Of a DNA stretch of 64,000 nucleotides, positions 34,805-46,444 are shown piece by piece. The notes beneath the pieces were generated by a model. It saw only the letters and a list, made by a program, of their open reading frames with translations. It searched no databases and had not been told where the DNA came from. This DNA is from Pampus argenteus (taxonomy: Eukaryota; Chordata; Actinopteri; Scombriformes; Stromateidae): positions 16,946,001 to 17,010,000 of the forward strand of contig CM072880.1 of NCBI GenBank assembly GCA_036937835.1, read 5' to 3'. The translations under genes and the position numbers were made by a program. How positions within the stretch are numbered: the first letter of the stretch is position 1; the number at the start of each line of letters is the position of its first letter.

Positions 34805-36960
34805 TGTAAATGTATTTTTATTTTTCAGCCCTTTACAACAGTCATTTCGGTGTACCAAAGTGCTTTAGAGCAGATAATAAATAACGAGAACAATAGGTAA
34901 AAAAGAAACAAAATAAAAACAATAAAATACAACAAAATCGAATAAGAAATAATAAAAGTGTCATCATACTACTGGGTGTTAAAAGCCATCCTAAACAAGT
35001 GGGTTTCAAGCATGGATTTAAAAAGGCCCAGGTTAGAAACAAGACGCATCTCGACGGGGAGCTTATTCCAGAGCCTGGGGGCGGCAACGGAAAACCCCAG
35101 TGTTTATATTTTGACCTGGGCACTTCCAGCAAAAGTTGATCTTTAGACCTCAGAGCTCTAGCAGGATTGCAGACAGTTAAAAGCTCAGATAAATACGAAG
35201 AGACGAGGCCGTTAAGAGGTTTAAAAACAAATGTCAAAAGTTTAAAATCAATTCTATAAAGGACAGGAGGCCAATGAAGGGAGTGATATGCACACGTTTG
35301 CTGGTGTTAGTTAAAAGACGGGCAGCAGCATTTTGCACAACTTGAAGTCGACTGAGGGATGACTGGAAGACGCCATCATAAAGTGCATTACAATAGTCTA
35401 ACCTTGAGTTCATTAAGGCATGGATGGCTTTCTCAAGGTTGTGACGCCTTAAAAACATTTAAACTTTGGCCAGGAGACGCAACTGAAAGAAACTAGTCCT
35501 AACAACGTTATTGATGTGTTTGTCAAACCTGAGGTGACTGTCATAGGTCACTCCCAGGTTTCTGACGGTTGAATTTAGCTTAGAGGACAGAGTGCCGAGG
35601 CCAGCCGTCACAGTATCCCCAAATACAATACACTCAGTTTTGTCATTGTTTAAATGAAGAAAGTTTTGGGCCAACAACTGCTTAATATCGGCAGTACAAG
35701 CAAACAAAGAACATTGACCATTGTTGTTTGGCTTCACTGGCAGATAGATTTGTACGTCGTCTGCATAACAGTGAAAAGAAAGGTTGTGCCTGGCTATAAT
35801 TGACCCAAGTGGTACGTTCAGATTTACGTGCCTCTTGCTTTAATTTGTGAGTGTGCTGGCTATACCATGGTGCTAACCTCCTCTGTTTTATTGTCTTCTT
35901 TTTCAGAGGTGCAATAGAATCAAGAGTTGTCTGTAATGTGTCTGTAGTATTATTAACGAGCTTATCTATGTGTGAGGGGCTACAGGAAGCTGCTAAGTCC
36001 TCTGTAACATTAAGACATGGCATTGAATTTAATACTATAGGAATCGTTTCCTTAAATTTGGCTACAGCACTGTCAGATAAACATATGCTGTAGGAGTTTC
36101 TGAAAAAAGGCTTAAAGTCCAGTAATATGAACTCAAAGGTTATTAAAAAATGGTCAGATAGAATAGGATTATGTAGAAAGACTATTAGATGATCAATTTC
36201 AATGCCATATGAGAGTATAAGGTCAAGAGTGTGGTTCAGACAATGAGTCGGTTTGTTTACACTCTGACAGAAGCCAATTGAGTCTAACAAAGAGATAAAT
36301 GCAGTACTAAGACTATCACTATGGTTGTCGACATGAATATTAAAATCACCTACAATAATTACTTTATCTGTTTTAACGATCAAGCCTGATGCAAATTCTG
36401 CAAATTCAGATAGAAATTCAGAATAAGGACCTGGAGCTCGATATAATATAACAAATAATATTGGCTGTAATGTTTTCCAGGTTGGGTGAGTCAGGCTAAG
36501 AACGAGACTTTCAAATGAATTATAATTTAGTTTAGGTTTAGGATTAATTAGTAAACTAGAGTCAAATATGGCTCCAACTCCACCACCTCGACCAGTACTT
36601 CGAGGAATACGAGTATTACAATGACTGGGGGGAGTGGATTCATTTAAACTAACATATTCATCCTCCTGCAACCAGGTTTCAGTGAGGCAGAAATAATCAA
36701 TATCATAGTCAGATATTAATTCATTTAATAAAACAGCTTTAGAGGACAAGGACCTAATATTCAGGAGTCCACATTTAATTATCTTGTTTTGGACTCTTGG
36801 AGATTTTGATTTAATTTGTATTAGGTTTTTATGATTTACTCCTCTTCTGTTTGTTTTATCTTTTAATAATGCAGGTGGACGGGGGACAGACACAGTCTCT
36901 ATACTAGATGATTGGGTGGGCAGCTGCTCTAGTGGAGGCACAGAGAAGCGTGTAAGACTG
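34805..36960 (-). mobile_element. L2-like LINE, second family, minus strand
   Basis: A LINE read right to left: endonuclease (36850-35850), a deletion, the RT motif C region ([14 protein letters not shown] at about 35780), post-RT blocks (LNNDKTECIVFGD, VRNLGVTYDSHLRFDKHI, SRLDYCNALYDGV, LQVVQNAAARLLTNT) and a 3' end with TAAATGTAAATG (about 34799). Sequence and tail differ from the (TTTGA) L2 family. Most of the RT fingers and palm are missing between the endonuclease and motif C. Confidence 0.8.
35850..36941 (-). pseudogene. L2-like ORF2 endonuclease
   Basis: A long open frame holding a complete EEP endonuclease: [12 protein letters not shown] (N), [11 protein letters not shown] (catalytic E), [42 protein letters not shown] (GDFN), [10 protein letters not shown] and [11 protein letters not shown] (SDH). 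A linker follows to [23 protein letters not shown], where RT should begin. The frame then runs into RT-derived sequence in a wrong phase, so the last ~40 residues (35682-35830) are not genuine. All visible catalytic residues are present. Confidence 0.82.
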
Positions 36961-36978
36961 CAGCTCTGCTTCCTGGTC

Positions 36979-37470
36979 TCAACTCTGGATTGTCATGGGG
37001 AGATGATCTGAAATTGCAGTCTTAGAAATATCTTTAATGGAAACTGAGAGCCCAAAGGAGATAACATGGTCCAATGTGTCCCCAAGATGGTGCGTTGGTT
37101 TATCAATGGATTGATTCAGATTAAAAGATGCCAACAGGCTTTTGAAGTCAGTGGCGAATTGGTCAGATGGGCAACAGACGTGAACATTGAAATCCCCACA
37201 TATCAGGATCTTGTCATATATTGGGAGAATGTCAGCCAGAAATTCCGTGAACTCATGAATAAAGTCCTTATTATATTTTGGAGGGTGATACACAACAGCA
37301 CACAACACAGGACTTGGGAACTCCACCGCAAACACCTGCAGTTCAAACGAGGAGTATGTAAGTATGGAAGAAGCCGACATTTAAAATTGTCATTGAACAC
37401 AGCGGCAAGTCCCCCCCCCTCACCTCAACACTCACTGGTTTCAGACAGGTTTCAGTCAGTAGGAGAAAAT
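36979..37470 (-). pseudogene. Endonuclease fragment of another LINE
   Basis: A second EEP endonuclease piece on the same strand. LLLTETCLKPVS (about 37460), VRGGGLAAVF in a neighbouring frame, then SPVLCAVVYHPPKYNKDFIHEF, ILICGDFNVHVC (GDFN), THHLGDTLDHVISFG and [10 protein letters not shown] (SDH). It differs from the adjacent endonuclease at 35850-36941, so this is a separate element or family. One frameshift near 37380. No RT belongs to it here. Confidence 0.8.
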
Positions 37471-37479
37471 CCAAAGAAT

Positions 37480-37860
37480 GCGAAGTAAAAAAAGTCGTTT
37501 AGGAGCCTAGACTGCTCAGAGAACCTGGCAATCCTCGAGGATCTGATTAAACTGAGCAAGGCAAAAAAGAAGTCCCTCGCTTTTTTGTTCATTGATCTGG
37601 CTAAGGCCTTCAGCACAGCATCACACAAATCCCTCTCCATATTGGAGAGACAGGGAGTGTATGAGCTTATAAAATTATTCAGCTCCACAAATTGTAAAGG
37701 CTGGGGCTGGGGTTTGAGTTGGAAGGCATGGTAATCAATCGGGAAGAGAATGTTTGACTTCCTCAAGAAAGAGGGTGAACACTTGGGGTCCAATCTCATT
37801 ATGATCTGGGGGGGCCTTCCCATGATTCTAGACATCACCATCTGTTTTGAGAAGTCCTAG
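37480..37860 (+). pseudogene. RT fragment of a LINE, plus strand
   Basis: The plus strand reads RSLDCSENLAILEDLIKLSKAKKKSLAFLFIDLAKAFSTASHKSL, which corresponds to RT motif A (FIDLAKAFDTVSH in relatives). The style, a gap-filling CSEN-L block followed by FIDLAKAF, recalls R2/NeSL-group LINEs more than L2 or Rex1, but the fragment is too short to be sure. It lies tail to tail with the minus-strand endonuclease pieces. Confidence 0.6.
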
Positions 37861-37869
37861 TGCATGCTG

Positions 37870-40800
37870 CAAAATGCGGAGTGAGCGAAGGCCGAAAAGT
37901 ACAAAGAGTGCAAATGGGCGGTCAAACAACTGAAACCTACAGTGACTAGGGGCAAGAGGCAAGTGGTTTGAGTGGAACATCCAGGAGAATTGATGGGAGC
38001 CACAAAGATGACGGCCAAGAAACTGGCTTAGGGTAGGGCTGATCCATGTAACATCAAGCGGGCTTGGGCCATTCTCCATTTCATAGCTCAAGGTATGTGT
38101 GGGTGATGGGTAATGGGTGGGTACCCATGTTACCAGAAGATGTTAAACACTATAGTCAGTCTCCCCCTGGTAGCCATGGGCAAAATCGCCAAGTCCTGCT
38201 AATGCTTTGAATGTCAAAATGAGGAAATTCAATTAAGTGTGGGTAAATGGTGTGAGGAGGAAGTATGATTCTCTTAAGGTAGCTAAATACCTCACCATTT
38301 AATTAGTGATGTGCATATCATGAGACAGGTTAGTTTTTCCCCTACTGATGATGTGTTCTTGCAGTATAAGAGGAACAGTAGGTTCAGACATTTGGTGCAC
38401 ATGATATCATTTATGAGATTGTGACTTAATGCATGTAAGTAAGAATCCCACCTAGACATAATTATTCCGTAGCACAGCACAACTTTATTTGTCCCGGGTA
38501 GCCAGCTTCAGTCAATGAGTAGAGCAAGACAACCTAATTCTGGGTCTGTGCATGTGGTGATGACACTACATACAATTTTGTGATCTACTTAACAGTGACC
38601 AATCATAACCTGAACATATACACACCTGTTAAATATAAGTTGTGATGGGATAATTTTCCTTCATCCCACGCTGCTCTTCATCCCACACTCCAGGGAATTC
38701 ACTGATTGTCCTCCAACTTAATACATCAGTGAGCCACATTGTTGGGAGTCATGCTTCTTTATCGTCATGAGCCAGAAATATATACTAGAGCACCACATTT
38801 GGATTAATCTGCCACTGAAAATAGTACCCAACAACTGCATTATTTCCTTCTGTTAATGTTTGCTAAAAACTACAATGACCAGTTTTAGGAGATTATTGAG
38901 CCTATATGTTTGTGAGCTGATTTTAAAGGCTAACATCTACAGGAGGAACCAATGGGCTCTGGGCTGAGAGTCTGACAGCGTATTGAAGTCAGAAAGTATT
39001 GTGAAACGGACTAAGACATTGTTGGTCTTTTCACAGGATTTAGTTACAGTAAGAGAATGCAGAATAATGCTTGTGTCATAATTTAACAAATGTGTGGTGT
39101 ACATGTTTTCATTTCTGTGTTTTATTCTGGTTCTGAATTTGAAACTAAAACACGCTTTGACATGCAGTGCTTTTGGGTGTTGTTTCAGTCCTCTAAAAGC
39201 TTTGTTATGCAAATGTTGTCACTTATCCATTTCCACCTTTTTGTTAGGGAATAGTGTCAGCTATCCATTTCCACTTCTGATCCTTCTGCTGCACACAACC
39301 AATAAATGTAATTCAACCATACCTGAAACAGCTGAAGCTTTCAGTTAGAGCCTCCTAATGGCAAAATTATATTTTTTTCTGAAGATATCTTACACACAGA
39401 AATATGTCTTTGCAGTTTAATTAAACTGGTCTGAAGCAATGGCAACATCTTTTTTCACTTTCTTGTCGTACAGAGTTATTCTTTCACAGATAGGACTATT
39501 TAGTTAGCTTGCCAAATCTGATTCTTGCATCTGCAGGATAATAGCATGCAACAGATGAAGAAAGAAAGCTGAGACAAAAATTAAAACTGTTCTAAAGTGC
39601 TGTTCTAATTTATGCAACTATAATGAAAGTAAAAGTAAGATTAAATGAACTGTGTTTCTTGAAATTTGGTTGTGATATAAATGAAAATTAGTCACTTAAA
39701 AAATAAATCGTTTTCACACACACTGCTTTTAAAACAAGCCTTGACCCTGACTACTCTTAGTTAGTTAGTTACTTAGAATTAGAGTTTTACAATTCTATTT
39801 AAACTATTCAACACATTCTACAAGATTCATTTTTGAGTGTTTTTTTTTTCTCCATCTCAACTCATTTTGTCCTACTCTCACAGAAACAGCCAGAGACAAA
39901 TTGAGCTTCTGGCAGGGAAGCATAAGGTGTCAATGTGTTCTTTCAGGCTTACTGTTACAAAAATCTGTCTACTCCTATTACTGTACTTTTAATAAAAAAT
40001 ACATTCCAATATTACAATAAACTATTTAGCAGATTTAAAAAAAAAAAAAAGTAATCTCAGTGGAATCCTGTGTGTTGAATAATAATAAATACATCAACAA
40101 ATGACAAATCAATATGGTCTCAATAGATGGTTTGAAGATCTTTTACTTTGTCCCTTTTTATTACACAAGAACCTAATAAATCCAGAGTCTATTTTAAACA
40201 TATGTGACAATTTATTTGTCAAAAGCTGTTTAGAATTCTTTCAATCCATTTTTCCTTAAAGCCCAGATTCCCCTCTGTTCTCCAGCAGACTTCTTTCCGC
40301 AACTATTTACATAAAACTTATTAATGACCTCCTACTCAGATTGCCCATAGGTTGCAGCTGGAGGCAAAGACATGCTGGCTTCACTTACTTCTACTTTTTA
40401 CTTTTAGTATGCACTGCCAACCTGATCTCACAGAAATATGTGAAATGGTTATGGTTAAGGTCTTGTTAGGTTTAGGTACAAAAATCACCATGCTCTACCA
40501 CTAACCACTTTTTGCCATCTAACTATTTATTAGATGGCAAAAAGTGTTGAAATTCACTGTGTATTTATTCTGTTTTAACAACAGTGAAAAAAGTGTTGTG
40601 TTATATGTGAACCAGTGTGTCAGATTGGACACAACACCAAACACTGTAGATACATTGTATGTAGAAGGCTCACCAGTTTTTGCTCTCTTTTTTCCATTTA
40701 AAATGAATAGAGATAGGAGACATTATATCCATTCTTATCTCTCACGTTATTTTAGCAATTAGTAAAGTGAGTAGCCTCATCTTATGTGATATTGTGTATC

Positions 40801-41315
40801 GTATATGTTCTTGTATTATATGTTGGAAGGTCTGTGTGAGCCTCAGGGTGCTTAACACAGCTTTCTGAAAATGGTGCTCCTGACCTGGGTGGTATCTGTC
40901 CTGACCTGGACAACAATTAAGCCACAGCTCCAGGGTTAAAGCAAAACACATTCTGAGCTTCACTGTAATGTCTATTGTCCTGTTTCTGCTCTCTATGTGA
41001 GTGTGGATGTACAAGACTGTACGCTGACTCTTTTCTCACTGCATGTGAATGAATCTGTTAGGTACAATCAATACACTGAAACTCAACTATCATTGCAAGA
41101 GCTTCTGGTCAGCACCAGAGTGAGAACAAGGCTGAGGGCTATGCTGTTTAAGTACCACTAAACCATACAATACAAAAAATGTGTGTGAGGCGGTGTGCAT
41201 GGTAGTGGTAGTACTGTGAGACTAGGCATGGCTCGTCGTGTTGATAAATAATCTTGCTATCTAAAGGATATGTTCACCATTTTTTTTAATTTTAAATTAG
41301 TCTTAAAACAACAAT
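37870..41315. other. No recognised gene
   Basis: The first 250 bp may continue the LINE fragment. The remainder is AT-rich with no protein motif. 40440-40490 carries GGTTA/GGTTTAGG words and there is a run of A at about 40038. Confidence 0.4.
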
Positions 41316-41317
41316 TA

Positions 41318-41800
41318 CACTATATTGCCAAAAGTATTTGGGCACCTGCCTTGACTCACATATGAACTTAAGTGCCATCCCATTTCTTACCCATATGGTT
41401 CAATATGATGTCCACTTTTTGCAGCTATTACAGCTTCAACTCTTGTGGGTAGGCTGAGCTGACCTCTCTCTGTCAGTTTACGTGGCCTACCACTTCATGG
41501 CTGAGTTGCTGTTGTTCCCAAACTTTTCCATTTCCTCATAATAAAGCCGACAGTTGACTTTGGAATATTTAGGAGCGAGAAAATTTCGTGACTAGATTTT
41601 TTGCAGAGGTGGCATCCTATGACAGTTCCACACTGGAATTCACTGAGCTCCTGAGACCGGCCCATTCTTTCACAAATGTTTGTAGAAACAGTCTCCATGC
41701 ATAAGTACTTGATTCTATACACCCGTGGCCGGGCCAAGTGATTAGGACACCTGATTCTGATAATTTGGTTGGGTGGTCAAATACTTTTGGAAATATAGTG
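41318..41800 (-). mobile_element. Deleted Tc1-like transposon with HTH ORF
   Basis: A 483-bp element flanked by TA (41316-41317 and 41801-41802). Terminal inverted repeats: CACTATATTGCCAAAAGTAT at the left; the reverse complement of the right end is CACTATATTTCCAAAAGTAT. Internally the minus strand carries the first part of a Tc1 transposase. It is a classic internal-deletion derivative that keeps both ends. Confidence 0.92.
41470..41680 (-). pseudogene. Tc1 transposase DNA-binding domain remnant
   Basis: On the minus strand, MGRSQELSEFQCGTVIGCHL then SSHEIFSLLNIPKSTVGFIMRKW and LGTTATQP. This is the first helix-turn-helix of a Tc1-family transposase, with the start at MGRSQ (about 41665). 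After ATQP the usual GRPRK hook is degraded and the catalytic domain is deleted. It is a different subfamily from the copy at 10258-10632. Confidence 0.88.
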
Positions 41801-41802
41801 TA

Positions 41803-42676
41803 GGTGTCCATATTAAAACTGAAAGTAATTTCCCTCACTGTAATCATTCCTAATGTTCATACTGACTATTATGCATGAATGCGTTTAAAATCTTGATTTG
41901 GGAGGCTTCAGCAGTCAGAGTTAATCAGTTTGTCATGTCAAGTGGATATCTACTACATTCACAGTCCTTGCATAGCGTTTCCCTGTGGAGCTGTGTTGGA
42001 AGTAGAGTAACAAAAAGAGGAACTTTGGCACTAGAAAGAATGTAATGTTTAATGATTAATGATGATAAAACTGTACTTGATTTGACTCACTTGGATGGCT
42101 GAAGCTTTATATTTGCTTCAGATAAACGTTTAAATACATTTTTGCACAGACTGTGGATTTTATCCCGATCACCTACAGACTTGAAAAATTGCAAATTGCA
42201 TCCAAGACTGATGACAATTATTGAGACCAGAAGAAAATGAAATACATTTGTCAACAGACCTTTAATGTTTCTTACCAGGTGATTGAGTGTTGACTGACAA
42301 GTGTATTTTAAGACATTTTTATGTATTTGAAATTGCAAGCTCATTCTTAACCTTGGAAACAGCAGTAGATAAAACAATATCACCACAAAGTCCTTTAGTA
42401 ACTAACGTGACCTGAATATTTGGTACATTCGCAAAGAAAAAGGTTCAATAAGGCATGTATTGGCATTGGGGCTTATTGAAACCTTATCCAACATGAAAAC
42501 ATCTATTAAAACCCATGTGTAACTATAGGCTTGATAAATATGATGGCAGACAGCTCAATAAATGTTATTATTTATTGTGTCCAAGTGGAAATTTTGTGTT
42601 CTTCTGCTACCAGCAGCATCTTTTATGCCTATATGAGATTTTTACTAGATTTTTTTTGTTTGTTTGTTTTTTAATT

Positions 42677-42708
<32 letters not shown>

Positions 42709-42827
42709 CTGATTTTCAAAAACAAAAAAAACATATGCTTTTTATGGGAACATAAACATAAACAAACAAAAACACCTTTCTTAGAGAAAGTTCATGCAAA
42801 TCAAGGTGTTTTAACAACACAACACTA
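41803..42827. other. No recognised gene; (ATT)n repeat
   Basis: AT-rich sequence with an (ATT)n microsatellite at 42679-42708. Open stretches here have no recognised motif. Confidence 0.4.
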
Positions 42828-43486
42828 ATCAAATCAAATCAAATCAAATTTTATTTATATAGCCCAAAATCACAAAATACATTTGTCTCAGAGGGCTTTA
42901 CAATCTGTACAGGGAGTGACACCCTCTGTCCTTAGACCCTCGATTCGAGTGAGGAAAAACTTGCCCACCAAAAAACCTTTTAACAGGAAAAAAGGTGGAA
43001 GAAACCTCAGGAAGAGCCACAAAGGAGGGATCCCTCTCCCAGGACGGACAGACGTGCAATGATGTCACATGTACAGAACAAATCAACACACACATATTGT
43101 ACACTCCACATATTGTACAATGAATAATAATGAATTACAGTTGATGATAAGAATAGGTTACAATGAATGATGAATTATTACAGTAGCAGCAAATCATTAC
43201 ATAACTATAAACTGTAATGGGGATATGGCAACAATGATGACGGCGACAACACATGCAGTAGACGCCACGCAGGACCACAGCAGCAGACACAGTCCACAAG
43301 AACCTGCTGGGCGAGAGAGCACAGAAACTCCGTGGGAAGAAGTTTAATTAGTAACATGATAGATAGATGGATTAGATAGATGGATAGATAAGGAGAGAGA
43401 GAGAATGAGAGAGAGCGAGAGAGTATGTGAGTCCCCCAGCAGTCTAGTTCTATGGCAGCATAACTAAGGGATGACCTGAGCCAGCC

Positions 43487-44230
43487 CTAATTATAAGCTT
43501 TATCAAACAGGAAAGTCTTAAGTCTACTCTTAAAGGTGTTGATCGTGTCTGCCTCCCGAACACAGAGTGGTAGTTTATTCCACAGAAGAGGAGCTTGATA
43601 GCTGAAAGCTCTGGCTCCCAATCTACTTTTAGACACTATAGGAACCACAAGGAACCCACCATCCTGGGAGCGCAATGTTCTAGTGGGTTGGTAAGGTACT
43701 ATGAGCTCTTTTAAATATGATGGTGCCTGACCATGAAGAGCTTTGTAAGTTAGGAGAAGAATTTTAAATTCTATTCTAGATTTAACAGGTAGCCAGTGCA
43801 AGGAAGCCAAAATGGGAGAGATGTGATCTCTGATTTTGGTTCCTGTCAGAACACGTGCAGCAGCGTTCTGAATCAGCTGCAAACTCTTAAGAGACTTATT
43901 AGAGCAGCCTGATAGCAAAGAGTTACAATAGTCCAGCCTAGAAGTAACAAATGCATGGACTAGTTTTTCTGCATCCACTTGAGAAATGATGCGTCTGATT
44001 TTGGCAATGTTACGCAAGTGGAAGAATGCAGTCCTCGAAAGTTGTTTTATATAGTTATTAAAGGACAAGTCTTGATCAAAAACAACGGCAAGATTTTTTA
44101 CGGTGGAGCTGGTGGCCAGGGTGATCCCATCTAAGGCTAAATCTCTGGAATGATAGTTTCTAAGGTGTTTGGGTCCTATAAGGAGAACTTCAGTTTTTTC
44201 TGAATTTAGCTTCAGAAAATTGTGGGTCAT
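43487..44230 (-). pseudogene. L2 ORF2: thumb and post-RT domain
   Basis: 247 open residues following the palm. LNSEKTEVLLIGPK and VKNLAVVFDQDLSFNNYIKQ make the RT thumb side. SRLDYCNSLLSGC, IQNAAARVLTGT, ASLHWLPVKSRIEFKILLLTYKALHG and APLLWNKLPLCVREA are the conserved C-terminal L2 region. This matches the plus-strand frame at 5958-6671 nearly residue for residue. Confidence 0.9.
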
Positions 44231-44642
44231 CCAATTTTTATGTCCTTAATGCATGCTTGAAGTCTAGTCAAGTGATTGGTTTCATCAGGCTTGATCGATA
44301 AATATAATTGGGTGTCGTCAGCATAACAGTGAAAGTTAATTGAATGATTCCTAATAATGTTCCCTAAGGGAAGCATATATAAACTGAAAAGAAGTGGCCC
44401 TAATACAGAACCTTGTGGGACTCCATGAGAAACTTTGGTTTGCATGGAGGATTCATCATGAACATAAACAAACTGAGAACGGTCTAGGAAATATGACTTA
44501 AACCAGCCTAGGGCGGTTCCTTTAATGCCAATTTGGTATTCCAGTCTCTGTAAGAGAATCTGATGGTCAATGGTGTCAAATGCGGCACTAAGATCTAATA
44601 GGACAAGTATAGAGATGAGTCCTTTGTCTGATGCCATTAGGA
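44227..44642 (-). pseudogene. L2 ORF2: RT palm
   Basis: About 138 residues of L2 reverse transcriptase with all three core palm motifs: LDLSAAFDT (A), [13 protein letters not shown] (B) and YADD (C). It ends after LQACIKDIKIG because a base is missing in an A run; one more A would continue the frame into NWMTHNFLKLN of the next segment. The N-terminal endonuclease and RT fingers are lost by 5' truncation. Confidence 0.9.
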
Positions 44643-44799
44643 ACAAATCAATATTGGATTATGTTTACATTGAGCAACATTTAAGTTACACATAATCACA
44701 AACTTCCCCCATATCATCGACCTTGTATTATATTATTTAATGACTTATAATGTCATTTCACCAGCAAGGGCCACACCAACAACAAGATGCAATATAATA

Positions 44800-45840
44800 A
44801 TTTAATGAAGATTATATGGCCACAACGTTTCTGATTTGCTGGGTGCGTTGTGGGGAGGCCTGTTGGTTATCCACCACAACAAGCAGGCAATGGTTAGGGT
44901 TAGGTATAATGTATAATGGAGTTCTGGGATTCAACGATGATGAGGGGTATTAGAGCGGCACTTAAAAGTTGAGAGTCAATGATGAATATGGAGGAACCGG
45001 TGTTGGAAGGGCATCTGCATGAGGAATCAATCTTCTGATCTTCTGAAACGAGAACCAAGAGAGACTCAGCAATGGTATTGGAGTGACTGGAAACATAAAA
45101 TGCACAGATAATGTATTGGTTTATGAATGATGTGATAGAAGGAGAGTTGTTGGACCATTCGTGGCCCCACAGAATGGCAGCGGCTATGATGGGGTAGATT
45201 TAAAAAAGAGCAGAGAAAACTTAATTATTATTTACTACCATTGTAGGAACCCCAAAACTGGCTGAACAAGCGGTATTTGTGTACAGGTTGATGTTGTGTG
45301 ACAGTAAGACAGTTGGTTGTCGTAAAAGAAATTGATCCCATTCCCAGTCCAGACATGAAGGCCCGCCCCTGGCAGGGAAGAGAGGAAAATAGAGACAAGA
45401 AGTCTGATCTGGTTGAACTTTTCAACTGGGAGAGAAGCCTGAATCAAGACTGATTCCTAGGAACTTGGGGTACAGAGGGAGAACTTTGAAAGCACTTGTG
45501 ATGTCTGCTTTTGAGAGCCACAACCATTTGCGAGTGAGTTTGATTAGGGCAAGCATGAATTATGGTGGTGTAATGAAGAGAGAAGTCTTCAGTGGGAATC
45601 AAGTTATTAATGCTGCCCCGGAGTGCTGAAAGGTCGATGACAATGCATTTGTTTCCGTAGTATTTCCTGGTTATGATACTGAGGGAACTGACACAGAAGG
45701 TAGAAAAAGGAGGATGTGCGAATGGGCCAATCATGAATCCTTTTTTAACTTCCTTGGCAAGCAGGTGGTCAACTAACAGATCAGATATGGAAGAAGCGGC
45801 ACTGGGACATGCTACACGGAATACGAGAACCAAAGAAGAT
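44800..45840 (-). pseudogene. DIRS-like (YR) retrotransposon remnant
   Basis: On the minus strand, RT fingers of DIRS type: LLVDHLLAKEVKKGFMIGPF, then ITRKYYGNKCIVIDLSALRG and NNLIPTEDFSLHYTTI (45780-45550). After a deletion of the palm, a later block around 45420-45330 (RSDFLSLFSSL, FFYDNQLS) and an RNase H-side block YPIIAAAILWGHEW (about 45190) follow. No tyrosine recombinase could be proved, and the catalytic DD of RT is absent. Multiple frameshifts. DIRS assignment rests on the GFMIGPF and IDLSAPRG-like words that mark fish DIRS RT. Confidence 0.7.
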
Positions 45841-45876
45841 AGGTTTACATTGATATTTATATTTTATGTTGGAAGA

Positions 45877-46030
45877 GATGAGATGAGATGAGATTCAACT
45901 TTATTGTCATTGTGCAGAGTACGAGTACAGAGACAACGAAATACAGTTAGCATCCATCCAGAAGTGCAAAACAGCAGAAAGTGCAGAGTATGTGCAAATG
46001 TACAGTTGAGGTGTGGTCCTGTTCCTGAAA
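45877..46030 (-). mobile_element. Rex1-like LINE 3' end
   Basis: The minus strand ends with AATGACAATAAAGTTGAATC followed by a (TCATC)n tail (plus-strand GAGATGAGATGAG at 45875-45893). The same ACAATGACAATAAAG word ends the Rex1-like element at 51.5 kb, which has a (TATTC)n tail instead. About 150 bp is retained; 5'-truncated. Confidence 0.7.
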
Positions 46031-46039
46031 CTTAATAGT

Positions 46040-46390
46040 TAAGCTGCAATTATCAGTGGGAGACATGAAGCTTGGCTTTGTTTTCAATAGTCTTTAAACA
46101 TCGGGCTCAGCAGATTTACTGGTAGAGTGAGGATGTCATGGAGTTGAGTCATACAGTGAGCTTCTCACCTTACACTTATTTTCATTTATCAGACTGAAAG
46201 CCTGCTCACAAAGATATGTCCAAACCTACCTTGGTAGAAATCCAGTAAGGGGAGAGCTCTGAAACTATTTTGCAGTTGTGAATCAGACTGGAGTTCAATT
46301 AGTTCCATCTGAAGCTCCTCACTGACTGTGTCCACATCAACAGAAAAGTACTAAGCAGCCTTGAACTGACAGTGCAGCACCTTGGAGTGT
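46040..46390 (-). pseudogene. hAT transposase C-terminal remnant
   Basis: On the minus strand: FSVDVDTVSEELQMELIELQSDSQLQ, FRALPLLDFYQG, and then, through frameshifts, CEQAFSLMN-like, NKCKVRSSLYDST and DILTLPVNLLSP. These are the conserved end of ZBED-type hAT transposases, including the dimerisation region. Stops and frameshifts show it is dead. It may be the missing end of the family whose BED finger is at 15500-15736; the two are 30 kb apart and in opposite orientation. Confidence 0.75.
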
Positions 46391-46444
46391 ATATTGTTAA
46401 CAAGAGACAACAATGGAGTATGGAAATCTGGCATGCCGCATAAG

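Larger units (their letters stand above)
42828..44642 (-). mobile_element. L2 LINE, longest copy here (copy f)
   Basis: Read on the minus strand: RT from MASDKGLIS onward (44642), motif [15 protein letters not shown], motif [13 protein letters not shown], motif C CYADDTQLYL, a post-RT domain to FLFDKAYN (43487), a 3' UTR and the (TTTGA)n tail at 42828. It is truncated in the RT. Apart from one missing A in a homopolymer near 44228 the coding region is open, so this is among the youngest L2 copies in the window. Confidence 0.92.

Noticed and set aside
21540..41315. Host gene exons in the long AT-rich stretch
   Set aside because: Open stretches are short, without recognised domains or consistent splice-bounded frames. 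Absence cannot be proved by eye, so no exon is claimed.
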